A stretch of DNA of 64,000 nucleotides from Winogradskyella sp. (GCF_013042245.1 NZ_JABDQL010000025.1:1-64000), one strand, 5' to 3'. Counted from the stretch's first letter, positions 27,581 to 37,494 are shown. Notes: generated from the letters alone by a model not told the origin. A program made the numbers and translations.

Positions 27581-27656
27581 TATTGTTTTTTTAAGGACAT
27601 ATGCTGTTCGCTATTAATCATTCCATTGGGTGATAATATGTTTAGCATGCTCGTTT
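27581..27656 (-). promoter_or_regulatory. Conserved 5' leader element, copy 1 (candidate cis-regulatory RNA)
   Basis: On the minus strand this 76-nt stretch matches 44291-44365 (plus) with four substitutions and one single-base gap. It ends 11 nt before the start codon at 27569, the same distance as in the other copy, and the similarity runs on to the ATG. Possible pairing: an outer stem ATGCT/AGCAT and an inner TTATCA/TGATTAA stem with a CC...GG loop. Here the outer stem has a C-A mismatch where the other copy pairs. It lies between two genes of the susCD operon. Confidence 0.6.
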
Positions 27657-27693
27657 AATAATATATCAATTTATTAATACTTAACTCTTAATA

Positions 27694-29664
27694 CTATAAT
27701 TGAGATAAGGATACGTTATCTATATTTACTAATCCTGTTTCTGCACCTACATCAAATAACACCCTTGCATCTGTTGCTCCAAAGCCCGAGGCTGTTAATG
27801 TAAGTGTATATGTTGTTCTTACAGAAGATATATCTACTGGCTGTGATGTATTCGCAAAACTACCGCCACTGAGACCAATACCCGCAATAATGGATCTGTT
27901 GCCATCAGACCATGCATCAAAAGTCAATACATAGGTTTGATCTGCTACAATTTCCAATTTCTGACTCATATTTACATCAAAGGCATTACCTGCAGATGTG
28001 ACATTAACAGAGTAATATGTATTGTTTCCATCTGTAACAACAGGTGCTGGTGAATTATCATCTACCCCAACTATCCAAGGATCGCTACCATTTTGAAAAT
28101 CGCCATTGACAACTAAATTACCGTTACCCACAAAAAGGGAAACATTATCAATATTAACCAAGCCTATCTCTGCACCTAAATCAAAGAGAACTCTAGCATC
28201 AACTGCTCCAAAACCAGTGGCAGCTAACGTAAGAGAATAGGTTGTTCTATCTGTAGTGATATCTACAGGAAGAGAGTTATTTGAGAAATCTCCTCCGGAA
28301 AGGCCAATACCTGCAATAATTGACCTATTAACAGCTGACCAAGCGTCAAAAGTTAAGGTGTAAGTATTACCCTCAATGATTTCAACTTTTTGGCTAATAT
28401 TTACATCAAATGCATTACCTGCAGAAGTTACATCTACAGAATAGTATGTATTACCTGCATCAGTTGTTACTGGCGCAAGATTATCATCATTTACACCGAT
28501 AATCCAAGAATCACTTCCTAACTCAAAATCACCATTATTTAATAATCCATCATTAAATATTGAAGCTGCTGGGCTTTTATAGAAGTATAGATTATCTACA
28601 AATACAGTTGCTCTATTTCCTAATGCATCAAACAATAATTGTGTGACTTGAGAACGATCCATATCAAAATCATCTAAAGGAATATCTACACTTACCCATT
28701 GATCTTGAATAACATCCCCAACGTTTTCAATATCTTCTTGGGCAGGAGTTAATTGCGTGTTAACAATTTTAAATCCAAGAGTTGAACCATCTGCAGTCCA
28801 ATAATCAAAATGCACAAACTCCATAGCTGTTAAATCTGTTGGATTTGTATAATCAGTAACAATACCCGTAAAAGCTAAGTTTGTATAATTGACAATATTA
28901 TCACCTTCAACTTGAATTTCTGCAAATTCTGTATCGGACCAGTCTGTTGGAAATTCTGTTGTTACAATATTATCGTATGCATCACTGTAAATAGATATAA
29001 CATCCGCATCTTGTCTAAATGGTGGTGTTGGTGCTGCTGTAATAGGTGCCAGAATCTCGGTCACTTCAAATTCTTCAGTATAAACAAAGGTTTCGATAGC
29101 GGCACTCATGACAGTTACAGTGATGGTGTAAGTTCCTGCTTGTAAATATTCAAAAACCAATTCTTCATCTATATTAGCTGAGAGTACATCATTATTACCG
29201 TTACCAAAATCAACTTCATACATTGTAGCAAAGTCTGCTGTAACATTGACTCTTACAGTATTAGAGACTACACCATCATTCTGAATATCGACAATGACAT
29301 TTTGTGGTGGTTGAAATGAAACGATAAGTTGGTGAGATGATATTGTCTCTTTACCATTAATTGCAATAGACTTTAAGCTCACCAAATATTCGCCTTCAGA
29401 ATAAACATGGTCGATACTTTCGCCGACATCTAATAGGCCTGAAGATCCTGTGCCGTCACCAAAATCTAGTTCAAATTGTACAGCTCCATCTGCATTTGGT
29501 ATTAAGGTTACTAAACCTGTATTATCTTGTGTAACGCTAAATGATACACTTGTATTTGTAGGTGCCTCAGCATTACTTACAAAATTTAAATCTCTTTCTT
29601 CTGTTTCACACCCTAACATCATAATAGCGACGAAAAAGGTAAAAATATACTTTATGTTTTTCAT
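27694..29664 (-). CDS. PKD/CBM glycan-binding lipoprotein after SusD
   Basis: The start at 29664 is chosen because it gives a proper lipoprotein signal (IMMLGC, Cys19) and an A-rich leader without overlapping susD; an ATG 42 nt upstream would overlap it. The 656-residue product has two PKD-like domains (about 35-115 and 118-200). A module (about 205-365) starts PTPPFRQDADVISIYSDAYD and ends FVDNLYFYK. Two near-identical CBM4/9-like jelly rolls come last (about 372-515 and 517-656, with NGDFELGSDSWIIG and NGDFQNGSDPWIVG). It takes the place of a SusE/SusF-type surface glycan-binding protein directly after susD. No catalytic motif was found. Laminarin binding is inferred. Confidence 0.86.
   Translation of the reverse strand: MKNIKYIFTFFVAIMMLGCETEERDLNFVSNAEAPTNTSVSFSVTQDNTGLVTLIPNADGAVQFELDFGDGTGSSGLLDVGESIDHVYSEGEYLVSLKSIAINGKETISSHQLIVSFQPPQNVIVDIQNDGVVSNTVRVNVTADFATMYEVDFGNGNNDVLSANIDEELVFEYLQAGTYTITVTVMSAAIETFVYTEEFEVTEILAPITAAPTPPFRQDADVISIYSDAYDNIVTTEFPTDWSDTEFAEIQVEGDNIVNYTNLAFTGIVTDYTNPTDLTAMEFVHFDYWTADGSTLGFKIVNTQLTPAQEDIENVGDVIQDQWVSVDIPLDDFDMDRSQVTQLLFDALGNRATVFVDNLYFYKSPAASIFNDGLLNNGDFELGSDSWIIGVNDDNLAPVTTDAGNTYYSVDVTSAGNAFDVNISQKVEIIEGNTYTLTFDAWSAVNRSIIAGIGLSGGDFSNNSLPVDITTDRTTYSLTLAATGFGAVDARVLFDLGAEIGLVNIDNVSLFVGNGNLVVNGDFQNGSDPWIVGVDDNSPAPVVTDGNNTYYSVNVTSAGNAFDVNMSQKLEIVADQTYVLTFDAWSDGNRSIIAGIGLSGGSFANTSQPVDISSVRTTYTLTLTASGFGATDARVLFDVGAETGLVNIDNVSLSQL
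27697..28560 (-). repeat. Tandem duplicated CBM4/9-like module
   Basis: Two copies of about 430 bp (28138-28560 and 27697-28128) encode jelly rolls that share stretches such as TSAGNAFDVN, RSIIAGIGLSGG and DARVLFD. The copies are adjacent at the C-terminus of the same protein, consistent with internal duplication to raise binding avidity. Confidence 0.8.
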
Positions 29665-29674
29665 AATCTTTTTT

Positions 29675-31141
29675 TTAATATCCAGGGTTTTGTTCCCATA
29701 TTCCACCAGCTAAATCAATCTCTAGTTGTGGTATTGGAAATATTTCGTGTTTACCCGATTGGAATCCATCAATCTCGTTAGCAGCTCTTCCGGTACGTAC
29801 TAAATCAAAAAAGTGATGACCTTCACCCACTAATTCAACACGTCTTTCGTTGTAAATAGCAGTCGTTAAATTTGTTGCTGTAAGCGTTATGTTATTGTCC
29901 GCATTACCAAAAGCTCTTTCTCTAACACGGTTTACATAACCTTGCGCTCTTGTATCATCAATGTTACCTCTATTTAATGCTTCTGCAGCCATTAATAGTA
30001 CGTCAGCAAAGCGAATTGCTCTGTAATTATTTGGGTTAGTTAAATTAGCATCTCCAGTATTCGCATCGCCTTGTCTAGCAATATACTTTCTGTTGAAATA
30101 GCCAGTATGCTCAAATCCAGTAGCAAAAGTTGCACCTGTATCAGCAGCCCATGCTTCAATATCCAATATTGCTGTATCTAATCTATTGTCTCCATCTTCA
30201 AATTCATCTACAACTTCCTGTGTTGGCACATTAAAACTAAATCCAGACTCAAAAACAGGCCCATTATAGTTTCTAATACCATTAAACCCAACAGCTATAT
30301 TGCCTTCGCTACATTGCAAACACCCAAAACCTGCACCTTCTTCATCTGTGTATTGGACTTCAAAAACAGATTCTACGTTGTTTTCATTATCATTTTCAAA
30401 TAACGTACTATAATCCGTGACTAAGTCATAAGGCCCATTCTGTATTAAATTTTCTAAAACAGGAGCTGCTAAATCAAATTTGTCTTGATATAAATAAACC
30501 TTGCCTAAAAGCGCTTGCGCCGAACCTTTTGTAGCTTGCCCAACGATGGGCTGAACATAAGGCATATTATCAACAGCATAGATTAAATCTGCCTCTATCT
30601 GAGCATATACCTCAGCTTTTGCTGTCCGCTCTAAACCAAATTGCTCTCCAAAAAGAATTCTCTTGTCAACTACTAATGGCACATCTCCAAACCATTTCAC
30701 TAACTCAAAGTAGTAATAAGCTCTTAAGAATCTCGCTTGAGCTAATATGTTTTCTTTACCCGGAAAATCTGTTTTATCCTGAAACTCAAGTATAAAGTTT
30801 GCTCTATTGACACCAGAATACATCCAACCCCATATATCTACTAATTGCTGATTGATAGGGGTATGTCTCATGTCATCAATTTCTTGAATACCAAGAACAT
30901 CATTTGCATTTTCTCCTCCAGCTAAAGTATTATCAGAAGCAATTTCTCCTAACATTACATTTATATACGTAGTTTGAAGTAAATCATAGGCTCCAATAAG
31001 AGCATCTTCATAATCTTGTTGTGAATTGAAAAATGCATCTGAATTTTCAAATGGAGCTTCAACGTCCACAAAATCGTCGCCACATGATGCTACCAAAAGC
31101 GTAGCTATCATTATATATATTATTTTTTTTGTCTTTATCAT
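29675..31141 (-). CDS. RagB/SusD family nutrient-uptake lipoprotein
   Basis: This 488-residue protein has a lipoprotein signal (LLVASC, Cys20) and the all-helical TPR-based SusD fold: an N-terminal DDFVDVEAPFENSDAFFNS segment, FLRAYYYFELVKWFGDVPLV (about 140-160), and a C-terminal GEGHHFFDLVRTGRA ... EIFPIPQLEIDLAGG ending typical of the family. SusD proteins form a lid on the SusC barrel at the outer-membrane surface and bind oligosaccharides. It starts 4 bp after susC, the usual tight pairing. The substrate is inferred to be laminarin-type glucan from the enzymes in the locus. Confidence 0.96.
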   Translation of the reverse strand: MIKTKKIIYIMIATLLVASCGDDFVDVEAPFENSDAFFNSQQDYEDALIGAYDLLQTTYINVMLGEIASDNTLAGGENANDVLGIQEIDDMRHTPINQQLVDIWGWMYSGVNRANFILEFQDKTDFPGKENILAQARFLRAYYYFELVKWFGDVPLVVDKRILFGEQFGLERTAKAEVYAQIEADLIYAVDNMPYVQPIVGQATKGSAQALLGKVYLYQDKFDLAAPVLENLIQNGPYDLVTDYSTLFENDNENNVESVFEVQYTDEEGAGFGCLQCSEGNIAVGFNGIRNYNGPVFESGFSFNVPTQEVVDEFEDGDNRLDTAILDIEAWAADTGATFATGFEHTGYFNRKYIARQGDANTGDANLTNPNNYRAIRFADVLLMAAEALNRGNIDDTRAQGYVNRVRERAFGNADNNITLTATNLTTAIYNERRVELVGEGHHFFDLVRTGRAANEIDGFQSGKHEIFPIPQLEIDLAGGIWEQNPGY

Positions 31142-31145
31142 GGCC

Positions 31146-34100
31146 TTAAAATTTTAAATTCATTCCTAATAAAAAGGTTCTCGGATTTGGATAGAAACCA
31201 TTATCGATACCTCCTCCAATTGGAGCTCCTGATGATGTTGTTGGGTCATATCCTTGATACTCAGTCAGTGTGAAAAGATTTTGGACTGATACATAGAATC
31301 TCATTTTACTTATTGTACTATCTTCAAGAAAATCATCTGACAAACTGTATCCCAATTGCACATTTTGAAGTCTAACAAATGAACCATCTTCAACATAAAA
31401 ATCAGAGAAAAGTATGTTTGAGTTTGCCCCTGTTGTTACTCTAGGAAAGGTGTTACTCGTTCCAGGCCCAGTCCATCTATCTAAATAATTAATAGTCCTA
31501 TTGGTCAATCTTTCATTACGCTCATAATTTCTTACGATATCATTTCCTACTGAAGCAAAAGCATAGGCTATAAAATCAAAATTCTTGTATTCTAAGTTTA
31601 GATTTAATCCAAACGTCATATCAGGGATTGGATTACCAATATTTGTACGATCATCGTCATCAATGACACCGTCATTGTTTATATCAACAAAAATCAAATC
31701 ACCAGGTCTAACGTTATCATTTATTGTTGCAGAATTATCTATTTCACTTTGCGTCTGGTATATTCCAGCGGTTTTAAATCCACGAAAATAGCCTATTGGT
31801 AACCCAGCCTCCATCCTAGAAGGAAAATCTTGACCAATACTAAATGCGCCTCCAGGAACAAAATCCACATCTTCAGCAACTTCAATTACCTCATTGTTCA
31901 ATGTAGTCATGTTAAATCTAGCTGAGACTTTAAATTCATTGGTAGGGTCATTAGAATATCCTAAGGCAATTTCTAGACCACTATTCTCGATAATACCAGC
32001 ATTTACAACAGGAGGTAAAGCTCCTGGAGCATTTGGACCTAGTAAACCACTAACTGGTGATGTAATTAATAAATCTTCGGTGCGTCTTTTATAATAATCT
32101 AATGTCAAATCAAATCTATTATTCAAGAATCTAGCATCTATACCAACATCAAATGTTTTCTGTTTTTCCCATTTAATACCAGGGTTAGCAATAATTCCAG
32201 TCGCTACACCAAATGCTCGAGTATTATTGTAAACATAAGTTGCTTCTCCTCCTAGGGTTGACACAAAAGCAAAAGTAGGAATTCTATCATTACCGAGAAT
32301 ACCATAAGATGCTCTTACTTTTAGAAAATCAATAAAATTATTATCCGCTAAAAAGTCTTCGTCTGAAGCCACCCAACCTGTTGATACAGAAGGGAACCAA
32401 CCGAATTTATTTTCTGGTCCAAAGTTAGATGAGCCATCTCGTCTTATTACAGCAGACAAAAGATATTTACCTTTGTAATCATATTGAAATCTTCCAAAAT
32501 ATGATAATAAACGTGAGTCAAAGAATGGATTATTGGGTAAGCCTACAAACAAACTTTCTGATTCAGTAGCATTTTCTATGCTTGCATCTTGAATAGAGTT
32601 GCTTGGAATACCAAATCCCCTAAACCCTCTATAAAAGCCTTCTGATTTAAATATTGAAGTTCCTAATAAGACTTTAACATTATGAGTGTCGTCATAAAGT
32701 TTTTCATACTTCAAAAATGCATCAAAGGTATAATCTCTGAAAATATTAGCTGTTTCTACAATTTCTTCTCTTCCTCGATTTACATTAAATACCTTTCCAC
32801 TTCCATAATTTCGTGAAGGTCTAAATATTTTTGCCTTATCATCTGAATAGTTGAACTGATAATTTACTTGAGCTGTAAAATCATTTAAGAAGTTATATGA
32901 TAAACCGACAACGCCACTTATTCTATTTACCTGGCCCCTATCATAGGTATCAGCTATTTGGTCTAGAGGATTAATTACCTCATTTCCTAATCCCTCTGCC
33001 AAAGCCCCTCTAACACCTTCTATGGTTGGAGCAATGTTTAAAGCATTAAAAAGAACAGAACCAATACCTCCTTCATTTAGTCTATTTCTATTTGTATAAT
33101 TCCAAATTACACCAGCATTAAACTTGAAGTTATCTAAGAAATCGAGACTGTAATTTAAGCTTTGATTAAATCTTGTAAAATTAGCGCTATTCCCGCCTAC
33201 AATACCATCTTGAGAAAAAATTGAGCTACCATAAGCAAAAGTTTGATTTTCGCTACCACCACGTATACTTACTGCTGTACTATATTGTGCTGCATTTTGA
33301 AAGATTTCATCTTGCCAATCTGTACCCTGACCTAAGTCAGCAACATTAGTAAATGGCAAAGGATCTCCTGCAGCTGCAAAAGCTTCGTTAGCTAATAACG
33401 CGTATTCTGTTGCATTGAGTGTTGGTAATTTTCTAGTTGTCTGCTGAAAACCTCCAAAAGCATTAATTTCTACAGTTAATGGCATATTTTTTCTACCTGT
33501 TTTGGTTTTAATAAGAATTACACCATTGGCAGCTCTTACACCGTAGATACCAGCAGTAGCATCCTTAAGAACGTTTACACTTTCAATGTCGTTAGGATTT
33601 AAAACACTCAAATCTTCAATTACGTTACCATCAACTAATATTAACGGTCTATTATCGCCATTGGTAGAAACACCTCTGATATTAATAGTTAAACCAGCTC
33701 CCGGAGCACCAGAGGTAGATGTAATATTAACACCAGCTACTTGTCCTTGTAGAGCCTGCTCTACTCTTGTAGGTTTTAATTCTTCTATGGTACTACTTGA
33801 AATTACAGAAACTGCACCTGTAACTTCCTTCTTTTTTTGGGTACCATAACCAATTACTACTATTTCATTAAGAGATTCTGCATCTTCAACAAGATTTACT
33901 GTAATTGGGTTTGCATCAATAATTGTAACCTCTTGAGTTTTGAAACCTACGTAAGAGAATACTAGTGTAGAATTTAGCGGAACGTCACTGAGCGTGAAAT
34001 TTCCATCAAAGTCTGTTGAAGTTCCTTTGGTTGTATTTTTCAAAATGACGTTTACCCCTGGCAAAGGACCACCCGTGGACGCCTCGACTACTGTACCCCT

Positions 34101-34172
34101 TACATCTATATTTTGAGCATACACAACGGATGCAAAAAAAGCAAAGAATATTGTAAAAATTTTTAAATTCAT
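31146..34172 (-). CDS. SusC/RagA family TonB-dependent outer-membrane transporter
   Basis: This 1008-residue protein has a Sec signal (about 1-19, VVYAQ). A carboxypeptidase-regulatory-like beta domain follows (about 22-95, GTVVEASTGGPLPGVNVILK ... FSYVGFKTQEV). The plug (about 105-225) has the family signature NEIVVIGYGTQKKKEVTGAV, and a 22-strand barrel makes up the rest. With the downstream SusD it forms the energised importer for oligosaccharides across the outer membrane. It is the first gene of the susCD operon, with a 247-bp upstream region facing the sensor-regulator gene. A TATTTTTG box lies at 34330-34337 (minus) but without a clear -33 element. Confidence 0.97.
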   Translation of the reverse strand: MNLKIFTIFFAFFASVVYAQNIDVRGTVVEASTGGPLPGVNVILKNTTKGTSTDFDGNFTLSDVPLNSTLVFSYVGFKTQEVTIIDANPITVNLVEDAESLNEIVVIGYGTQKKKEVTGAVSVISSSTIEELKPTRVEQALQGQVAGVNITSTSGAPGAGLTINIRGVSTNGDNRPLILVDGNVIEDLSVLNPNDIESVNVLKDATAGIYGVRAANGVILIKTKTGRKNMPLTVEINAFGGFQQTTRKLPTLNATEYALLANEAFAAAGDPLPFTNVADLGQGTDWQDEIFQNAAQYSTAVSIRGGSENQTFAYGSSIFSQDGIVGGNSANFTRFNQSLNYSLDFLDNFKFNAGVIWNYTNRNRLNEGGIGSVLFNALNIAPTIEGVRGALAEGLGNEVINPLDQIADTYDRGQVNRISGVVGLSYNFLNDFTAQVNYQFNYSDDKAKIFRPSRNYGSGKVFNVNRGREEIVETANIFRDYTFDAFLKYEKLYDDTHNVKVLLGTSIFKSEGFYRGFRGFGIPSNSIQDASIENATESESLFVGLPNNPFFDSRLLSYFGRFQYDYKGKYLLSAVIRRDGSSNFGPENKFGWFPSVSTGWVASDEDFLADNNFIDFLKVRASYGILGNDRIPTFAFVSTLGGEATYVYNNTRAFGVATGIIANPGIKWEKQKTFDVGIDARFLNNRFDLTLDYYKRRTEDLLITSPVSGLLGPNAPGALPPVVNAGIIENSGLEIALGYSNDPTNEFKVSARFNMTTLNNEVIEVAEDVDFVPGGAFSIGQDFPSRMEAGLPIGYFRGFKTAGIYQTQSEIDNSATINDNVRPGDLIFVDINNDGVIDDDDRTNIGNPIPDMTFGLNLNLEYKNFDFIAYAFASVGNDIVRNYERNERLTNRTINYLDRWTGPGTSNTFPRVTTGANSNILFSDFYVEDGSFVRLQNVQLGYSLSDDFLEDSTISKMRFYVSVQNLFTLTEYQGYDPTTSSGAPIGGGIDNGFYPNPRTFLLGMNLKF

Positions 34173-34419
34173 AAGTTAATTTGATTAGTGCACTAAAATT
34201 AATAACTGTAGTGTTTTAAGACTGGTTTATCACCTATACAAAAAATATACAGAATTGATTTTTTGAAATAAACTTTACAAATCTGTGATAAAAAATCTGG
34301 TTTTAAACAGATTACATAAATAATCGAAACAAAAATATTATAGACTATAAATTTTATTGTTATTGTAAAAATTAATTTGTTGTGGCTATGTTGTGTTATT
34401 TTAAAACCATATACTTTGC

Positions 34420-37248
34420 TTATATCTCCAAAATATGATTTGTTAAACTGGCCTCATGTGGTAATTTCATCTTTTTACGCAAACGATATCGTTTAACTTC
34501 TACACTTCGATGAGAAATATTTAAAAGTGGCGCAATTTCTTTAGAAGAAAGATTAAGTCTAAGGTATGCACAGAGTTTTAGATCGTTAGGGGTAAGTACT
34601 GAATACTTCTTTTTAATTTTCTTTAAAAAGTCCTTATCAGCATTATTGAAAGCTTCTTCAAAAAATTTCCAGTCTTCAGTATTATTAATGTTTCTATCAA
34701 TAATTTTAATAATCTTATTGAGTTCCTTTCCTGTTTCTAAAGTGTTTAACTCTCTTTTTAAAGTATTAAGAAACTCATTCTTTCTTATAAGCGTCATTGT
34801 AGACAAGCCTAACTCTCTATTCTTGTTCTCGATATCCTGCTGTAGACTCTTATTTTTATATGCCATAAGTTGTCTCTGGTTCTCCAAATCTTTTATTTCA
34901 AGCTCTTTTGCTTTTGCTTTTAACAATGCTTTCTTTTGCTTTTTATAATATAGTCTATTGAAATATTGTATCGTAGCTGCTATAATAAGAAAAAGGAATA
35001 TATACCCTATTATTGCTATTGGCTTTAGGTACCAAGGTTTTTCTAAAGAAAAATTGAAAGAAGCCGTATTAGACGATAGATTATTACCTACTTTTGCTTT
35101 GACCTCAAAAGTGTAGTCTCCATATGGTAGGTTCTCAAATAAAACATTAGATTGGTTTGACCATGCACTCCAAGTATCATAAATCCCAAGTAGCCTGTAT
35201 TGGTATAGAGATGGAGAGAGCTTATTATAATCTGGCACACTAAAATTAAATTGCAAATTATTCTGTTTATTCTTTAACTTCACCTCACTAGAAATATCAA
35301 TAGGTAGGACGTCTTGCTTTAATGTAGAATACGATGCATTGTTGATAGAAATTTTGTATTGCTTATTACTAAATCTATCTAAATCAATAATTAAATATCC
35401 ATCTGTTGTTCCAAGTAGATATAAATTATATTTGAGGTAAAGAATATTTTCAAAACCCAGTTTACTTTGTCTCAAATCGCTCGGCAAATCAATTGTTTCT
35501 ACTGACGGTGTATCTGTAAGCTTTCCAGGCTGAACAAATATGAGTTGATTTTTTAAAAACCCCCAAAGGACATTATCTGCTTCATTATATACCAGCTTAC
35601 CAGAAACATAGTCGGAATTTGAAAAAGCGTTCTTAAAAATTGAATTACTTTCAAAAGTGTTATCCTTCTTATTATAAGAGAACAAACCATCTTCATAGTT
35701 ATATAGTACGTCTCCTTTATATCTAATTAAACTAGAGCCTATGCTTTTACCAATATCAATCTGACTATGACTCAGTACAGTCATAAAGTCATCATCTAGT
35801 TTTAGCTTATATACACCCTTGTATTCATGACTTACTAAAATTTCTGTAGTGCTAACAAATTCGAAATAACGAGAAGATATATCAAAACCCTCAATTTTAT
35901 GACTTAATTTCCAATTCCCCGTTTGTGCTTTTTCAATAATACTTAACCCATTATAACTTCCTTGAATAAGTTGATTGATTCTATTAGGAGCTTTTTTAAT
36001 TGACCAAATACCCTCTTTTGAAGAGATAAGAGTTGCTATACTATCCTTAATCTCAAAACTTCCTTTATCGTGACCACAAAATAATGTCCCATCTATTTGT
36101 TTTAGAAACCAAACTTGCCCTTTTGTTCCTTCTACCAATTCAAAGTTTCCATTAGTATTAATTGGCTTATAGAACAAACCTTGATTTGTTCCTAGATATA
36201 AATTTTTTTCTGTTTTCTCAGAAGCATAAACCGTACCTAAATATCCTTGCCCATCAGTGTAAACTCGATATGGTGAATCTAAATTCAAGACATTAACACC
36301 ATTATCTAAACCTAGCCAAACATTTCCTGTCACATCCTGAAAGGTCGAAAGCACAGTATTATTAGAAAGACCAGAATTTTTATTTATCTGGAATAGTAAA
36401 TTTCCTTCTTTATCCAACTTTATAACACCATTAGAAATTGTACCTAAAATAAAGTTTCCATTTCTTAATCTAATACTACTGTAAACGCTAACTTGATCTA
36501 AAATAGCATTAGATGTAATATCCCATTTTGTTATAGCATTATCCCGATATTCATAAAATCCAAAATCTTCTGTATGGAAGAGTAAACTATTATTATACTC
36601 ATAAATATTTACTAGCTCCTTGTCTCTAATAATAATGTCGTTGGTAACGAGAATTGGTTTTCCGTTCTCAATTTTAGATATTCCTATGCCTTGCTCTTGA
36701 AAGTATATAGCCTCACCTAACTTAAACGCTTTAATTATTTTTGACTTTGAACCGATAATACCAAAGCTATTACTCGCTGTATTAAAAATATAGATACGGT
36801 CTAATGATTGAAATAGAACAAATTCTTCAAAAGGAATAATATTCCAGAACTCTTCATCTTCAATGAGTTCTTCTTCTAAATTATTGATTAACGACTGATA
36901 CACTAGTCTTCCAAATGCATCTCTTTGCCAGTATCCAAAATCCATATAACTACCCGTGTAAATGAAGTCATTAATTACAGCAACTGACCTTACGATAGTC
37001 TGATTGGGCATTTTATAAGTATTCCATCGTGCTCCATTATATTCTAGTAGTCCTTTATTATTAGCCACATAAATATTTTTATCCTCACTCTGATCTATGG
37101 ACCAGTTTTGATTACCTGCATTATAATTTTGAGAAGTAAATTGCTCAATAGGAGGTATTTCTTGAGAAAAAACAAAACTCAAATTGAAGAATAAAAAAGC
37201 GCTTAAAAAAAAATTGAATGTCGGTATTCTTAACTTTTCAAAAGGCAT
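34420..37248 (-). CDS. Membrane propeller sensor with LuxR-type HTH (PUL regulator)
   Basis: The ATG at 37248 is chosen because a signal sequence follows it (LSAFLFFNLSFVFSQ) and a likely promoter lies upstream at 37320-37350, inside the longer possible frame. The 942-residue product has periplasmic regulator-propeller (Reg_prop-like) repeats (about 30-650) and a Y_Y_Y-type Ig domain (about 655-735, YQYRLLGIYDTWSAWS). A single membrane span (about 740-763) and a coiled coil (about 768-830) follow. The LuxR-type helix-turn-helix is at the C-terminus (about 885-935, LTPNDLKLCAYLRLNLSSKEIAPLL). There is no histidine kinase or receiver domain, so it acts as a one-component sensor that would bind DNA at the membrane. 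It stands upstream of susC and is probably the glucan-sensing activator. Confidence 0.9.
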   Translation of the reverse strand: MPFEKLRIPTFNFFLSAFLFFNLSFVFSQEIPPIEQFTSQNYNAGNQNWSIDQSEDKNIYVANNKGLLEYNGARWNTYKMPNQTIVRSVAVINDFIYTGSYMDFGYWQRDAFGRLVYQSLINNLEEELIEDEEFWNIIPFEEFVLFQSLDRIYIFNTASNSFGIIGSKSKIIKAFKLGEAIYFQEQGIGISKIENGKPILVTNDIIIRDKELVNIYEYNNSLLFHTEDFGFYEYRDNAITKWDITSNAILDQVSVYSSIRLRNGNFILGTISNGVIKLDKEGNLLFQINKNSGLSNNTVLSTFQDVTGNVWLGLDNGVNVLNLDSPYRVYTDGQGYLGTVYASEKTEKNLYLGTNQGLFYKPINTNGNFELVEGTKGQVWFLKQIDGTLFCGHDKGSFEIKDSIATLISSKEGIWSIKKAPNRINQLIQGSYNGLSIIEKAQTGNWKLSHKIEGFDISSRYFEFVSTTEILVSHEYKGVYKLKLDDDFMTVLSHSQIDIGKSIGSSLIRYKGDVLYNYEDGLFSYNKKDNTFESNSIFKNAFSNSDYVSGKLVYNEADNVLWGFLKNQLIFVQPGKLTDTPSVETIDLPSDLRQSKLGFENILYLKYNLYLLGTTDGYLIIDLDRFSNKQYKISINNASYSTLKQDVLPIDISSEVKLKNKQNNLQFNFSVPDYNKLSPSLYQYRLLGIYDTWSAWSNQSNVLFENLPYGDYTFEVKAKVGNNLSSNTASFNFSLEKPWYLKPIAIIGYIFLFLIIAATIQYFNRLYYKKQKKALLKAKAKELEIKDLENQRQLMAYKNKSLQQDIENKNRELGLSTMTLIRKNEFLNTLKRELNTLETGKELNKIIKIIDRNINNTEDWKFFEEAFNNADKDFLKKIKKKYSVLTPNDLKLCAYLRLNLSSKEIAPLLNISHRSVEVKRYRLRKKMKLPHEASLTNHILEI

Positions 37249-37319
37249 GATATTTTTTTTGTTAAGGTAGTAAAAAGATTTAAAAGACCTAAAAACAAGT
37301 TTTTTTTGGAATAAAAATT

Positions 37320-37350
37320 CAAAAATGTATAGGTATTGTTGACAGTACAA
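37320..37350 (-). promoter_or_regulatory. Promoter of the sensor-regulator gene
   Basis: On the minus strand a TTG (37348-37350) is followed after 18 nt by TACATTTTTG (37320-37329), close to the Bacteroidota TTG / TAnnTTTG pattern. It would give a leader of about 65 nt before the ATG at 37248. Confidence 0.45.
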
Positions 37351-37494
37351 CATGTATGTAGGTCAATAATGATGAATCTTTAGAAAATTAGGATTTCAAA
37401 ATTCTAAACAGAAAGTAGGTTAAGCTTAAGATTTCTAAAGCAATAAAATTTAGATAAGTACTTGATAAAAAAAGAATTGATTTCTATATAAAAC

